Shown: piece by piece, positions 43,009 through 52,334 of the stretch | Layout: every line of letters starts with the position of its first letter | Numbering within the stretch: the stretch's first letter is position 1 | DNA from: Cloacimonetes bacterium UBA6097 | GTDB lineage: Bacteria > Cloacimonadota > Cloacimonadia > Cloacimonadales > Cloacimonadaceae | DNA: 64,000 bases | NCBI GenBank assembly: GCA_002435865.1 | Contig: DIWV01000007.1 | Location: forward strand, 453,452-517,451 | Reading direction: 5' to 3' | Translations under genes and position numbers: made by a program | The notes under the pieces: model-generated | Seen by the model: the letters and a program-made list of their open reading frames with translations, nothing else | Database searches by the model: none | Told to the model about the DNA's origin: nothing

Positions 43009-44069
43009 AATGATTCCATAATCCTTAAGTATGATTCATATCGTTCTACAGGAATTATTCCTTCACTCACAGCTGCCTTGACAGCACAATCATTTTCATG
43101 GTCATGAGTGCAGCTCCTGAAATAACATTGGGCGGTATAATCCTTGAATCCTGGAAATACAGAAGGGACTAGATTTTTCTGGTTTTTATGTAAATTCACA
43201 GTTTTCAGACCAGGAGTATCAACAAGGTTTCCTCCAAACGACCACTTTATCAACTGAGCCTGGGAAGTTGTATGTACTCCTTTTTCATTGAAGCTGCTCA
43301 CCTCACTTACAGCAAGGTTCAGATTGGGTTCCAAACAGTTTATCAATGAAGTTTTCCCGGTTCCGGATTGCCCGGAAAATACTGAATCTTTATTGGTCAG
43401 CATATCCTTCAATTCTTGTATCCCCTCAAAAGTTATTGTAGATGTAAAAACCACAGGGATGTCAAGTTTTTTGTAATATGACAGTGCAAGCTCTGCTTCA
43501 GATATATCTTTGCAAAGATCGATTTTGTTGATGCAGATTATGGGATTAAGGTCATTTATATTAGCTATACAGAGATATCTGTCAATTAATCCGGGTTTCA
43601 GCATCGGCATCAGCCAGGAAGCAGTAATTACTAGATAATCAACATTGGAAGCAACTATAATCTCTTTTTGAAAAGAGTCTCCGGAAAACCTGCACAATGT
43701 GTTGTGTCGGGGTAGAAGTTCCTCTATGCGGTAGTCAGGTTCATTGGTGAAGTCCACTTCAACCCAATCACCTACTGCAGTGAGTAGTTTCGTTTTGAAT
43801 AAATACTGTTTCAACCTGCCGCTGATTGAACATGGATAATCTATATCTCCGATTCTTACAATGTTTAAGTAATTAGATTTTACCTCAACAATGCGTCCCT
43901 TTTTCAAAATCAGATTTTTTTTGAGAGATAAACGACTCTTTTCTGAAGTTCGTTTTGATTTGCTCTTAGAATCACCTTGAAGTTCATCATAATAGTCATT
44001 TTCCAATACTTCTGTATTGTTTAAGTTCTCTTTTAAGCGTTTAACTACCTTTTTGTCTTTTTGTTTCAT
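43005..44069 (-). CDS. rsgA: Ribosome small subunit-dependent GTPase RsgA
   Basis: 354 residues, circularly permuted GTPase that helps mature the 30S subunit. An N-terminal OB domain (about 52-125), the GTPase motifs in permuted order N-K-I-D, S-G-Q-S-G-T-G-K-T-S-L, D-T-P-G, and a C-terminal zinc finger with C-x-F-R-S-C-T-H-x-H-E-x-x-C. A basic, Lys/Ser-rich N-terminal extension of about 50 residues is longer than usual and may bind rRNA. The gene starts two bases after the M16 peptidase stop. Confidence 0.95.
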   Translation of the reverse strand: MKQKDKKVVKRLKENLNNTEVLENDYYDELQGDSKSKSKRTSEKSRLSLKKNLILKKGRIVEVKSNYLNIVRIGDIDYPCSISGRLKQYLFKTKLLTAVGDWVEVDFTNEPDYRIEELLPRHNTLCRFSGDSFQKEIIVASNVDYLVITASWLMPMLKPGLIDRYLCIANINDLNPIICINKIDLCKDISEAELALSYYKKLDIPVVFTSTITFEGIQELKDMLTNKDSVFSGQSGTGKTSLINCLEPNLNLAVSEVSSFNEKGVHTTSQAQLIKWSFGGNLVDTPGLKTVNLHKNQKNLVPSVFPGFKDYTAQCYFRSCTHDHENDCAVKAAVSEGIIPVERYESYLRIMESL

Positions 44070-44071
44070 TA

Positions 44072-46996
44072 TTAATTTGGTATTGCCGGAATCAGAACAT
44101 CAAACAGATCTCTGTTATCCTTTAATGTTGTTTCAACTCCAAATACTGCTATCTGGTGTTTTTTCATTACATCATCAATCAAAGAGGAATATTTACGAAT
44201 ATCTTCAATTATAGTGTTGAGGACTTCATCCCTCAGGTTCTGACGGTCATCTTCAGTAAATCCTGTGATATAATGCGAGTCAGAGTTAATACCTTTCTGG
44301 AATGGGGAATAGGGCATATCAAGCTCTGCCATTGTACCGATGATATATTTCTCGAAATCACGCTTAGAACATTCAAAGTTCTTTACGTAGTCAGCGGTTT
44401 TAGAGTATACTTCCAGAGTATTCACAAGATTGGGATCACGATATGAACAGAAAAACATGTGTCCCTGTCTTGAGAAATTTACGAGTATTCCATAGGCTCC
44501 GCCTTTGACTCTTAGTTCCTGCATCAGAAATTCGTTTCTCAGGATATTGGTTAAAACCATCAGGTTTCCTGAATACTTATGACCAAACTGACTGAAACTT
44601 CCTCCCTGGGCACAATACTGGATATTTACAGGAGCTATGATGCCTTCATTATTCTTAACCGGTTTAAATATCTTATCAGGAATTTGATAATCCACATTTC
44701 TGATATGCTTGGTAAAGATTGGGATTTTCTGCCAGACTTGCCTGATATCTTCTTCCAATGAAGTTATACTGATGAGCAGTTCTTTTTGATTAAATATTGT
44801 TTGAGAGATTTTTGTCAGTTTATCAGTTATTTCCTGCGGATTAGCAGATAAAGTAGCTTCCACGTTACTCAAAAACTTATAATAATCCATTCCCTGTGTC
44901 ATGTCCTGCCACATGTGAGATTGGCTCTGTTGAGCAAGCATTCTTCGGATTGCAGTCAGATGGCCGGAGTTGATTATCATCATTTGAGTTCTGGCTTTAG
45001 CTTCTTTTACCAGCTTTAATATTCTGGAAGTATCCTCAAACTTAGTTTTAAATGTGTATTCAGAAGCAAGCTCCAGCATTTTATCTGTCTTTGTTAATAT
45101 GCATTTACATCGCATGACCAGCTTTGGCATCAGCTTATCAAGCACCTTTGTATCCGGGTATACTGATAACTCAGTAGAAATTCCACCAGTATGGATGTCA
45201 ATCTCATTAGCCAATTCGGAGAATGGATAATTTTCTGAATCGAGATTACCCAATAAATCAGAATACAGCGAGACCCACTGCAAATCTTCCTCGGTCAGAT
45301 GATTTATATCAAAATATGCACTCAAATAAACAATTCCATTGGTTGCAACAGGATGCTTCAGAAGTGTTATTAAATCGTGCTTCTCTGCTTCTATGGGGAG
45401 TTTCTCTGCTTCCCGTTTGATATCTTTCAGGGAAATAAATGGTATTTTGGCAATATCTTCCTGTGAATCAGGGGTAGACTGCCACTCCTGCAACCTGATG
45501 TTTTCTTCTATCAAGTCTTTGATTTGAGCAGGAGTCAGAGTTGTTTTATATTCTGCCAGGATTTTTCTGGTTTGTTCATCATTCTCTTTAACCAATCCTT
45601 TTACAGGTTTAAGTATTACCTGGCTGGAGTGCAGATTGTTCAATAAATATTTTTCAATAAGCTGCTCAAATACCGGTTGTGTAAGAGCTTTACGCAATTC
45701 AGCTATTATTGGTTCAAATTCAATGTTACTAATCGGGTCGCCGCCATGAATCCAGTTACGTAAGCTAACCCAATGATAGTATAATCCCTTGGGGAAATGT
45801 CCCATTTCAGCTTCCCGCAAAGCAAACTCTTTACTGTTGATTGTAGCTTCAATCAGCTTTTTGTCTATTCCCTTACCTGCAATTTCTTTAAGCTCATTAT
45901 ATATCAGGTTTGACAACGCTTCAATGTCTTCTGTTTTGACATGTTTGCAGACAATAGTGAAAGTAGGCTGCAGGCAGCTGTCATCAAAGCTGGCAAAGTT
46001 ATCTGCGGAGAGGTTGGAATTCTGAATAGCCAGTTTCAATGGTGAAGCTGCAGAATCCATCAGGATTTGTTTCAGGGTTGATAGTGCAGCAGTAGTTGTA
46101 ATATCCAAAACAGGTGCACAGGTAAAATTAAGACTCAGGTAATTCTTTCCTTCAGGTGAATCATCTTCTCCTATTGAGTATTGTTCCTCTACCTTAATAG
46201 CTTGTATAAAGGGTTTCTGCAAAGGGATATCATTATCAGGCAGGTTTTTTTCAAAAGCACTAAGGAATTTATTATCAATAAAACTCAAAGCTTTATCAAT
46301 ATCCAGATTGCCATATAGATAAATCCAGCTGTTGGAAGGATGATAAAACCTTTTGTGGAAAGCTTTGAATTTATCCCAGGTAAGTTCGGGTATATTCTTG
46401 GGATCTCCGCCTGATTCAAAGTGATAAGGTGTATCGGGAAACTGGATTTGCTCAATCTTACGGAAAAGTACTGATTCCGGTGAAGAAAAGGCACCTTTCA
46501 TTTCATTATAAACCACGCCCTTGTATATAACTTCATCTTCTGGTTTAAACAGCTCATAATGCCAGCCTTCCTGCTTAAGTATATCAGGATTAGTATATAT
46601 CTGAGGGTAAAATACTGCATCCAGATAAACTTCCATCAGGTTAAAATAATCCTGCTCATTAGTGCTGGCAAAGGGATACATAGTTCTGTCAGAACCTGTC
46701 ATGGCATTAAGGAAAGTCTTCATGCTGCCTTTCATCAGCTCGGTAAATGTGTTCTTTCCGGGATAATTCTTAGAGCCGTTTAATACGGAATGCTCCAGAA
46801 TATGAGGGCACCCCGTATCATCTTCCGGAGGTGTTTTAAATGCAATGGAAAAGGCTTTGTTATTATCATCATTTTTGATATACATCAGGCGTGCGCCTGT
46901 TTTGATATGCTCATATATTAATACATCAGAATTAATCTCAGTTACAGTTTTGCTGTTAATCAGTTTGTAATTGCTGTTCAGGTTTTGCGAACTCAT
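44072..46996 (-). CDS. M16C (PreP-like) zinc metallopeptidase
   Basis: 974 residues, the size of presequence-protease-type M16 enzymes that degrade short peptides. The inverted zinc motif H-I-L-E-H is at residues 65-69, with the downstream Glu region Y-N-E-M-K-G-A-F about 75 residues later. Four M16 core domains are expected from the length. No signal peptide, so it probably acts in the cytoplasm. The stop is 2 bases before the rsgA start, placing it in the same operon as rsgA-nadK-recN. Confidence 0.92.
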   Translation of the reverse strand: MSSQNLNSNYKLINSKTVTEINSDVLIYEHIKTGARLMYIKNDDNNKAFSIAFKTPPEDDTGCPHILEHSVLNGSKNYPGKNTFTELMKGSMKTFLNAMTGSDRTMYPFASTNEQDYFNLMEVYLDAVFYPQIYTNPDILKQEGWHYELFKPEDEVIYKGVVYNEMKGAFSSPESVLFRKIEQIQFPDTPYHFESGGDPKNIPELTWDKFKAFHKRFYHPSNSWIYLYGNLDIDKALSFIDNKFLSAFEKNLPDNDIPLQKPFIQAIKVEEQYSIGEDDSPEGKNYLSLNFTCAPVLDITTTAALSTLKQILMDSAASPLKLAIQNSNLSADNFASFDDSCLQPTFTIVCKHVKTEDIEALSNLIYNELKEIAGKGIDKKLIEATINSKEFALREAEMGHFPKGLYYHWVSLRNWIHGGDPISNIEFEPIIAELRKALTQPVFEQLIEKYLLNNLHSSQVILKPVKGLVKENDEQTRKILAEYKTTLTPAQIKDLIEENIRLQEWQSTPDSQEDIAKIPFISLKDIKREAEKLPIEAEKHDLITLLKHPVATNGIVYLSAYFDINHLTEEDLQWVSLYSDLLGNLDSENYPFSELANEIDIHTGGISTELSVYPDTKVLDKLMPKLVMRCKCILTKTDKMLELASEYTFKTKFEDTSRILKLVKEAKARTQMMIINSGHLTAIRRMLAQQSQSHMWQDMTQGMDYYKFLSNVEATLSANPQEITDKLTKISQTIFNQKELLISITSLEEDIRQVWQKIPIFTKHIRNVDYQIPDKIFKPVKNNEGIIAPVNIQYCAQGGSFSQFGHKYSGNLMVLTNILRNEFLMQELRVKGGAYGILVNFSRQGHMFFCSYRDPNLVNTLEVYSKTADYVKNFECSKRDFEKYIIGTMAELDMPYSPFQKGINSDSHYITGFTEDDRQNLRDEVLNTIIEDIRKYSSLIDDVMKKHQIAVFGVETTLKDNRDLFDVLIPAIPN

Positions 46997-47108
46997 TAAA
47001 ATCTCCTTTATTTATGTCCGATTCATCTCTTTCCGGTACAAAGCGTGAGTTCACGTTAAATACAAGAATAGATTGCCCGATAATATATATCTGCTCTAAA
47101 TTATTATC

Positions 47109-47984
47109 TCAAATAAGCTTATATTCTTTGAGAACATTCTTCAGGATTGTCCTGTTGCCTTCCTGTAAAGGACACATAGGCAGCCTGAATTCCAGTTCTA
47201 TCATGCCCATCATATGCAAAGCTTCTTTTACAGGGATGGGGCTTGTTTCAATGAAAAGATTGTTATTTATCTTCAGTAATTCCTGGTGCTGCTTCAGGGC
47301 AGTGGCACAATCACCTTTCAGGCATGCCTGGATATGCTCGTGCATCAGTTTGGGCAGGATATTTGCAGTTACAGAGATAGTTCCTTTAAATCCGCTTGCC
47401 ATCAGGGGCATATTGATACCATCTTCACCACTCATGCAGAAGAATCCTTCCGGTGCATCCCTGACAATTTCTGCAGCCTGCATCATCATATTGCTTGCTT
47501 CCTTAATACCGACAATAGAAGGACATTCTTTAGCAATTCTTACCGTAGTTGCAGAGGTCATATTAACTCCTGAGCGCCCCAGAATATTGTACATGATTAT
47601 GGGAATATCTGTCTTATTGGCAACTTCCCGGAAGTATTCAAAGATACCTTGCTGAGTGGGCTTGATATAATAGGGGACAAGCACCAGTGCATAATCTGCA
47701 CCAAGTTCTCTGGCTTTCTTGGTCATGGAGATTGTATGGGAAAGATTATTAGTGCCAGTTCCCACGACAACCGGTACCCTGTGGTTTATTCTCTGGATGG
47801 AAAAGCGCAGCAATGCTTCTTTTTCATCAGAAGCCAGACCTGCACTCTCTCCTGTAGTTCCAAGTAAAACAAAACCATCGGTTCTGCTTTCCAGATGCCA
47901 GTCAATCAGCTTCTCCAAAGCATTATAGTCAATCTCACCATTCTTAAAAGGTGTAACTAATGCGACAAAAGAACCTTGCAGCAT
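47109..47984 (-). CDS. dapA: 4-hydroxy-tetrahydrodipicolinate synthase
   Basis: 291 residues, TIM-barrel aldolase condensing pyruvate with aspartate semialdehyde on the way to diaminopimelate and lysine. Motifs: L-G-T-T-G-E-S-A near residue 42, Y-N-I-L-G-R-S-G near 134 (catalytic Tyr) and V-G-I-K-E-A-S with the Schiff-base Lys near 162. Strong aggaggc binding site. The gene links to peptidoglycan precursor supply; the M16 gene follows after a 112-base gap without a visible terminator. Confidence 0.96.
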   Translation of the reverse strand: MLQGSFVALVTPFKNGEIDYNALEKLIDWHLESRTDGFVLLGTTGESAGLASDEKEALLRFSIQRINHRVPVVVGTGTNNLSHTISMTKKARELGADYALVLVPYYIKPTQQGIFEYFREVANKTDIPIIMYNILGRSGVNMTSATTVRIAKECPSIVGIKEASNMMMQAAEIVRDAPEGFFCMSGEDGINMPLMASGFKGTISVTANILPKLMHEHIQACLKGDCATALKQHQELLKINNNLFIETSPIPVKEALHMMGMIELEFRLPMCPLQEGNRTILKNVLKEYKLI

Positions 47985-48026
47985 ATTGCCTCCTATCTTA
48001 GTTTAAATCAGTATTTGCAGCTTAAA

Positions 48027-48083
48027 ACAAAAAAAGTCGTTATCGTATGCTTTGTAAAGCATAATCTGATGCGATAACGACTT
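48027..48083 (-). terminator. Two-tier intrinsic terminator of frr
   Basis: The outer stem aagtcgttatcg (48034-48045) pairs with cgataacgactt (48072-48083). Inside is a second perfect hairpin tatgcttt/aaagcata (48046-48053 and 48056-48063). On the minus strand a T-rich tail follows. It ends the ribosomal-protein/frr operon before dapA. Confidence 0.88.
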
Positions 48084-48099
48084 AATGATATTGTAAGAA

Positions 48100-48654
48100 T
48101 TAAATCTCGAGGATTTCTTTTTCTTTTAATTTTTCAGCTTCGTCGACTTTCTTAATCCATTCGTCAGTCACATCCTGGATTTCTTTGAGAAGTTTCTTTT
48201 CTTCGTCTTCGCTGATTTCACTGTCTTTTTTGCTCTTTTTTACATCTTCATTAGAGTCTCTGCGGATATTACGGACTGCCACACGGGCATCTTCCGTCAT
48301 TTTTTTCAGAGACTTGACTATGTCTTTTCTTTTATCCTCTGTCAGAGGCTGAAAAGGCATCCTGATTACGTTGCCGTCATTTTCCGGAGTAATTCCCAGG
48401 TTAGCAGCAAGGATAGCTTTTTCAATATCAGCGAGGGTAGTTTTATCCCATGGCTGAACAACTATAAGTCTGGCTTCAGGGATAGAAATATTACAAAGCT
48501 GTTTGACCGGAGTCGGCTGCCCGTAATAGTTTATCTTAACGTCGTCCAGAATGGAAGCGCTGGCTCTGCCTGTCCTGATTTTAGAAAACTGGTGCAGCAG
48601 AGAATCCAGAGTCTTCTGCATTTTGTCGCTAACTTCCTGTTTCATTTGTTCCAT
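48100..48654 (-). CDS. frr: Ribosome recycling factor
   Basis: 184 residues, splits the post-termination ribosome together with EF-G. Typical: K-I-R-T-G-R-A-S near residue 30, Y-Y-G-Q-x-T-P-V-K-Q, and the helical C-terminus E-E-x-K-x-x-x-E-I-Q-x-x-T-D. Last gene of the rplM-frr operon. Confidence 0.98.
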   Translation of the reverse strand: MEQMKQEVSDKMQKTLDSLLHQFSKIRTGRASASILDDVKINYYGQPTPVKQLCNISIPEARLIVVQPWDKTTLADIEKAILAANLGITPENDGNVIRMPFQPLTEDKRKDIVKSLKKMTEDARVAVRNIRRDSNEDVKKSKKDSEISEDEEKKLLKEIQDVTDEWIKKVDEAEKLKEKEILEI

Positions 48655-48678
48655 AGTTATCCTCTTTGTATGCTTTAA

Positions 48679-49404
48679 CTAAGCATGGATAAAGGTACCA
48701 ATATCTGTACGCAAAGCAGCTTCTTTAATACTGCCGCGGGCTGAGACATTGAATATTTTTATAGGTATTGAATGTTCCAAAGCAAGAGAAAAAGCAGTCA
48801 TATCCATCACTGCAAGTTTCTTATCCAGGCATTCCCGGAACGTTGCTGTGCGGATAAATTCTGCTTTTGGGTTTTTCTTGGGATCATCCGAATATAAACC
48901 ATCAACTTTTGTGCCTTTGAGCACAACATCAAGTTCCAGTTCAACAGCTCTTAATACAGCAGCTGTATCTGTAGTGAAATACGGATTTCCGGTTCCACCG
49001 CATAAGAAGCATATCCTGCCTTCCTGCAGAGCATTCCTGGCTCTGGAGGGAGTATAGGTCTTGGCAACCTTGTCTGCTTCCAAAGCTGAGAAAACTTCTG
49101 CCTGATAGTTCTTCTTATTCAGAATTTCTGCCAGGTAAAGAGCATTCTGAATAGTGGCAATCATACCGATATTATCCAAAACTACACGGTCCAGAGTCTT
49201 GTTTTTCCATGAACCGCCGCGAAAAATATTACCTCCGCCAAGGACTACAGCCAGGCTGTAACCCATTTTCCTGAGGTCGATTATGTCGTCTGTAATTCTG
49301 TCTATCACTTCATCATCAAAGCCATAGCCTTTTTCTCCGGCGAGTATTTCACCGCTGAGTTTAAGCATGACCCGATGCATCTTTTCCGGTTGATAAACCA
49401 CCAT
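48679..49404 (-). CDS. pyrH: UMP kinase
   Basis: 241 residues, hexameric amino-acid-kinase-fold enzyme forming UDP from UMP. Segments V-M-L-K-L-S-G-E, G-G-G-N-I-F-R-G and F-L-C-G-G-T-G-N-P-Y-F-T-T-D-T are diagnostic. The ATG has gggag before it. Order tsf-pyrH-frr is conserved in bacteria. Confidence 0.97.
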   Translation of the reverse strand: MVVYQPEKMHRVMLKLSGEILAGEKGYGFDDEVIDRITDDIIDLRKMGYSLAVVLGGGNIFRGGSWKNKTLDRVVLDNIGMIATIQNALYLAEILNKKNYQAEVFSALEADKVAKTYTPSRARNALQEGRICFLCGGTGNPYFTTDTAAVLRAVELELDVVLKGTKVDGLYSDDPKKNPKAEFIRTATFRECLDKKLAVMDMTAFSLALEHSIPIKIFNVSARGSIKEAALRTDIGTFIHA

Positions 49405-49420
49405 TATTACGCTCCCTGTT

Positions 49421-50017
49421 TTAGCTGCCTATGGAAAAACGTGCAAACTTGCTTATCTTGATATTCTCGCCCATCTTGGCTACAATATCAGTAATCAAAG
49501 ATTTCACTGTACGTGTGGGATCTTTGATAAATTCCTGTTCCAATAGTGCGTGCTCTCTGCAATACTTGGCAATGTGTCCTTCCACAATCTTGGCTACTAT
49601 GTTTTCCGGCTTTTTATCATTGATAGCCTTGTTGCGCGCAATCTCAGTTTCCCTTTCGATAATGGCAGGGTCAATCTCTTCAATCGTAATTGCCAGAGGA
49701 TTGGTAGCAGCTATCTGCATGGCAAGGTCTTTGCAAAGTGCCTTGAAGTCGTCGGTATTAGCGACGAAATCTGTCTCACAATCGACTTGTACCAGAACTC
49801 CAATCTTGTTATTGGAATGTATATATGCATACACAAGACCTTCAGTAGTTTCACGGGATGCTTTGGCTTCTGCTTTGGCAATGCCTTTTTCCCTCAGATA
49901 CTTAATAGCAGCATCCATATCGCCGTTAACGGCTTCCAGGGCTTTCTTGCAATCCATCATTCCTACGCTTGTGCGCTCTCTTAGTTCTTTAACCATTACT
50001 GATGTTATCTGTGACAT
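49421..50017 (-). CDS. tsf: Elongation factor Ts (short form)
   Basis: 198 residues, nucleotide exchange factor for EF-Tu. N-terminal UBA-like domain with L-R-E-R-T-S-V-G-M-M-D-C-K-K-A-L and the T-D-F-V-A-N motif. This is the short form found in Thermus and several other phyla, lacking the second subdomain of the about 280-residue E. coli protein. Strong aggaga. Confidence 0.97.
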   Translation of the reverse strand: MSQITSVMVKELRERTSVGMMDCKKALEAVNGDMDAAIKYLREKGIAKAEAKASRETTEGLVYAYIHSNNKIGVLVQVDCETDFVANTDDFKALCKDLAMQIAATNPLAITIEEIDPAIIERETEIARNKAINDKKPENIVAKIVEGHIAKYCREHALLEQEFIKDPTRTVKSLITDIVAKMGENIKISKFARFSIGS

Positions 50018-50088
50018 AATAATCTCCTGTATTTAACCTGTCAAAATCATCACCTTGCTTATAAACAGGGTAACAATCGGATTATAAT

Positions 50089-51156
50089 TTATTTCTCTGC
50101 TTCAGCTTTTTCTTTTTTAGCAGTTTCTTTTTTGGGAGCAGCTTCTTTCTTCGCTGCAGTTTCTTTCTTAGGAGCAGCTTTCTTTTCTACTTCTTTTTCT
50201 TTAGCAGCATGTTCTTTCTTGGGAGCTGCTTTCTTTTCCGGAACTGCTTCTTTTTTGGGAGCAGCTTTCTTTTCTTCTACTTCTTCTTTTACTTCAGCTT
50301 TTTCTTTATGTGCGTGTTCTTTGACAGCATGCTCTTTTTCAACATGTTCTTTTTCTTCTAATATGGCTTCATCAATCGGAGCGGTTTTGAGCACAGCTTC
50401 AATATCGATGTTCTTATCGGCATCGTCATCGGCTTCTGCTTCTGCTTTCCTGGATATAATTGCGCCTTCACTGGAGATGCCTCTGCCTTCGATGACTGCA
50501 TTTGCCATGATATCTGCAATCAAAGCTACAGCACGGGTGGCATCATCATTGGAAGGAATAACATAATCAACTACGTCCGGGTCGCTGTTTGTATCAACCA
50601 TTCCGATAATGGGAATATTCAAAACTCTGGCTTCGTGAATCGCAATCTTTTCATGGTCTGTATCAATCACAACAACAGCACCGGGAACTGCATCCATATC
50701 ACGGATTCCGCCCAAAGCACTTTCTATCTTGTCGTGTTTGTGTTTCATGCGAAGCTGTTCGAGCTTGGTATAACTGCTGATAGTACCATCGGCAACTATA
50801 TCTTCATAATACTTCATTTTTTCGATACTTTGACGAATGGTCTGCATATTCGTCAGCATACCTCCGTACCAGCGGTTATTTACATAAAAGACACCTGCTT
50901 TTTCGGCAGCTTCTTTAATAGCGCTCTGTGCCTGTTTCTTGGTGCCTACAAAGAGGATATACTCGCTCCTTGCAGCCACTTCTTTTAAAAACTGATAAGC
51001 TTCGTTGATGGCATCAACGGTTTGCTTAAGATCAATAATGTGAATCCCGTTTCTCTTGATAAAGATATATTTCTTCATCTTGGGATTCCATTTGAAAGTC
51101 TGGTGTCCAAAGTGAACTCCTGCTTCCAATAGCTGTTTCATTGAAACAACGGACAT
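50089..51156 (-). CDS. rpsB: Ribosomal protein S2 with long Lys/Glu/Ala-rich C-terminal extension
   Basis: 355 residues; typical S2 is about 230-260. The core (residues 1 to about 230) is ordinary: L-L-E-A-G-V-H-F-G-H-Q, F-V-G-T-K-K-Q-A and N-N-R-W-Y-G-G-M-L-T-N. After about residue 265 comes a low-complexity tail of repeats such as K-K-A-A-P-K-K-E and K-E-H-A, ending K-A-E-A-E-K. The tail is highly charged and likely disordered or helical. Strong aaggag before the ATG; 253-base leader behind rpsI. Confidence 0.96.
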   Translation of the reverse strand: MSVVSMKQLLEAGVHFGHQTFKWNPKMKKYIFIKRNGIHIIDLKQTVDAINEAYQFLKEVAARSEYILFVGTKKQAQSAIKEAAEKAGVFYVNNRWYGGMLTNMQTIRQSIEKMKYYEDIVADGTISSYTKLEQLRMKHKHDKIESALGGIRDMDAVPGAVVVIDTDHEKIAIHEARVLNIPIIGMVDTNSDPDVVDYVIPSNDDATRAVALIADIMANAVIEGRGISSEGAIISRKAEAEADDDADKNIDIEAVLKTAPIDEAILEEKEHVEKEHAVKEHAHKEKAEVKEEVEEKKAAPKKEAVPEKKAAPKKEHAAKEKEVEKKAAPKKETAAKKEAAPKKETAKKEKAEAEK

Positions 51157-51409
51157 GTTAACTCCTTAGATTACGGTTATTACTACTGCCAGAGGATATA
51201 AGCAATCCAGTTCCATCTTCGGAACACCGCCTTGCAACTCCTGTGGCATGCTGGTTGGCAGCCATGTCAGTGATGTAACGTAGCATTCCAATGCTGCGTC
51301 ATTTGATCTGTTCATGACTTGATTCATTAATTTTACACAAGTGCTCATAAAAATCTTTATTTCCCCAACAGGGCAGGGATTAAGCTTCCTCTGCCCGGTC
51401 TTGCATGGT
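51157..51409 (-). promoter_or_regulatory. 253-base leader between rpsI and rpsB with hairpins
   Basis: Non-coding space within an otherwise tight operon. Hairpins include gggcag/ctgccc (51371-51376 with 51391-51396) just after the rpsI stop and a 10-bp stem with one mismatch at 51278-51287 with 51290-51299. In other bacteria rpsB mRNA leaders bind S2 and repress translation; a similar role here is inference. An open frame covers much of it but looks non-coding. Confidence 0.4.
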
Positions 51410-51796
51410 TTAACGCTTGGAGAATTGGAAGCGTTTTCTTGCTTTGGGCTGACCGGATTTTTTACGCTCAACCATACGTGAGTCACGGGTCATATATCCG
51501 TTCTTACGCATAATGAGCCTGAGGGCTTCATCAAATTCTACCAGGGCACGGGCAATTCCAAGACGGATTGCGCCGGCTTGACCACTGAGTCCGCCACCAT
51601 ATACATTTACACGCATATCAAAGCGTTCACTCATTTCGGCAACCTGAAAAGGCTGTTCAACAACCATTTCCAGCACTTCGCGCTGAAGATACTTTTTCAT
51701 GGGAAGGTTATTGATTAACCGTTTTCCTGTTCCCGGAGTTAAACGAACTCTCGCAACGGCAGTCTTTCTTCTGCCAACTGCATCAAAATTCTGCAT
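51410..51796 (-). CDS. rpsI: Ribosomal protein S9
   Basis: 128 residues; ends with the family-typical K-K-S-G-Q-P-K-A-R-K-R-F-Q-F-S-K-R, and carries G-G-G-L-S-G-Q-A-G-A-I-R-L-G-I-A-R-A-L. Follows rplM by 12 bases with a taaggag binding site. Confidence 0.98.
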   Translation of the reverse strand: MQNFDAVGRRKTAVARVRLTPGTGKRLINNLPMKKYLQREVLEMVVEQPFQVAEMSERFDMRVNVYGGGLSGQAGAIRLGIARALVEFDEALRLIMRKNGYMTRDSRMVERKKSGQPKARKRFQFSKR

Positions 51797-51808
51797 ACTT
51801 TCTGCTCC

Positions 51809-52246
51809 TTAGGAATATTTTAGGTTAAGGGTTATGGGATTTTGTGCTTCATGCGGATGCTCGTTACCGGCATACACTTTCAGCTTTTCAAACATGTGTC
51901 TGCCCAGAGTGTTCTTTGGCAGCATACCTTTGACGGCGTGCTGGATGATACGCTCGGGGTGCTTCGCTAATACATCGGCGATTGCAGTCTGCTTCAGTCC
52001 GCCGGGGTAACCGCTATAGGCTTCATAAACCTTGCTCAGCATCTTGGTGCCTGTGATTTTTACCTTTTCGGCATTAATCACGACAACATAGTCGCCTGTG
52101 TCGATATTCGGCACATAGTAAGGTTTATTCTTGCCGCGTAATATTGCAGCAATCTGTGAAGACATGCGGCCCAAGGCAAAATCTGTGGCATCAATTACAT
52201 ACCAGGCGCGTGTTATATCGCCGGGGCTTGGAGTGATGGTCTTCAT
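51809..52246 (-). CDS. rplM: Ribosomal protein L13
   Basis: 145 residues; W-Y-V-I-D-A, L-G-R-M-S-S-Q-I-A, L-R-G-K-N-K and the V-K-G-M-L-P-K-N-T-L-G-R motif are visible. First gene of the ribosomal-protein operon, with aaaggag before the ATG and TTGACA at 52310-52305 on the minus strand as a likely -35 element, though no good -10 is seen. Confidence 0.98.
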   Translation of the reverse strand: MKTITPSPGDITRAWYVIDATDFALGRMSSQIAAILRGKNKPYYVPNIDTGDYVVVINAEKVKITGTKMLSKVYEAYSGYPGGLKQTAIADVLAKHPERIIQHAVKGMLPKNTLGRHMFEKLKVYAGNEHPHEAQNPITLNLKYS

Positions 52247-52334
52247 GGATACTCCTTTTGTCCATATTTATATAGATTTACCACATTTTCAAACCCTATA
52301 TATATGTCAAGTGGAAAGGAAGCGAATTAGAAAC

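Noticed and set aside
47014..47655. 213-codon plus-strand frame
   Set aside because: It is antisense to dapA for most of its length.
49431..50036. 201-codon plus-strand frame
   Set aside because: It is antisense to tsf.
51166..51486. 106-codon minus-strand frame between rpsI and rpsB
   Set aside because: It overlaps rpsI in another frame and then covers the leader; composition is not protein-like and no start signal is seen.
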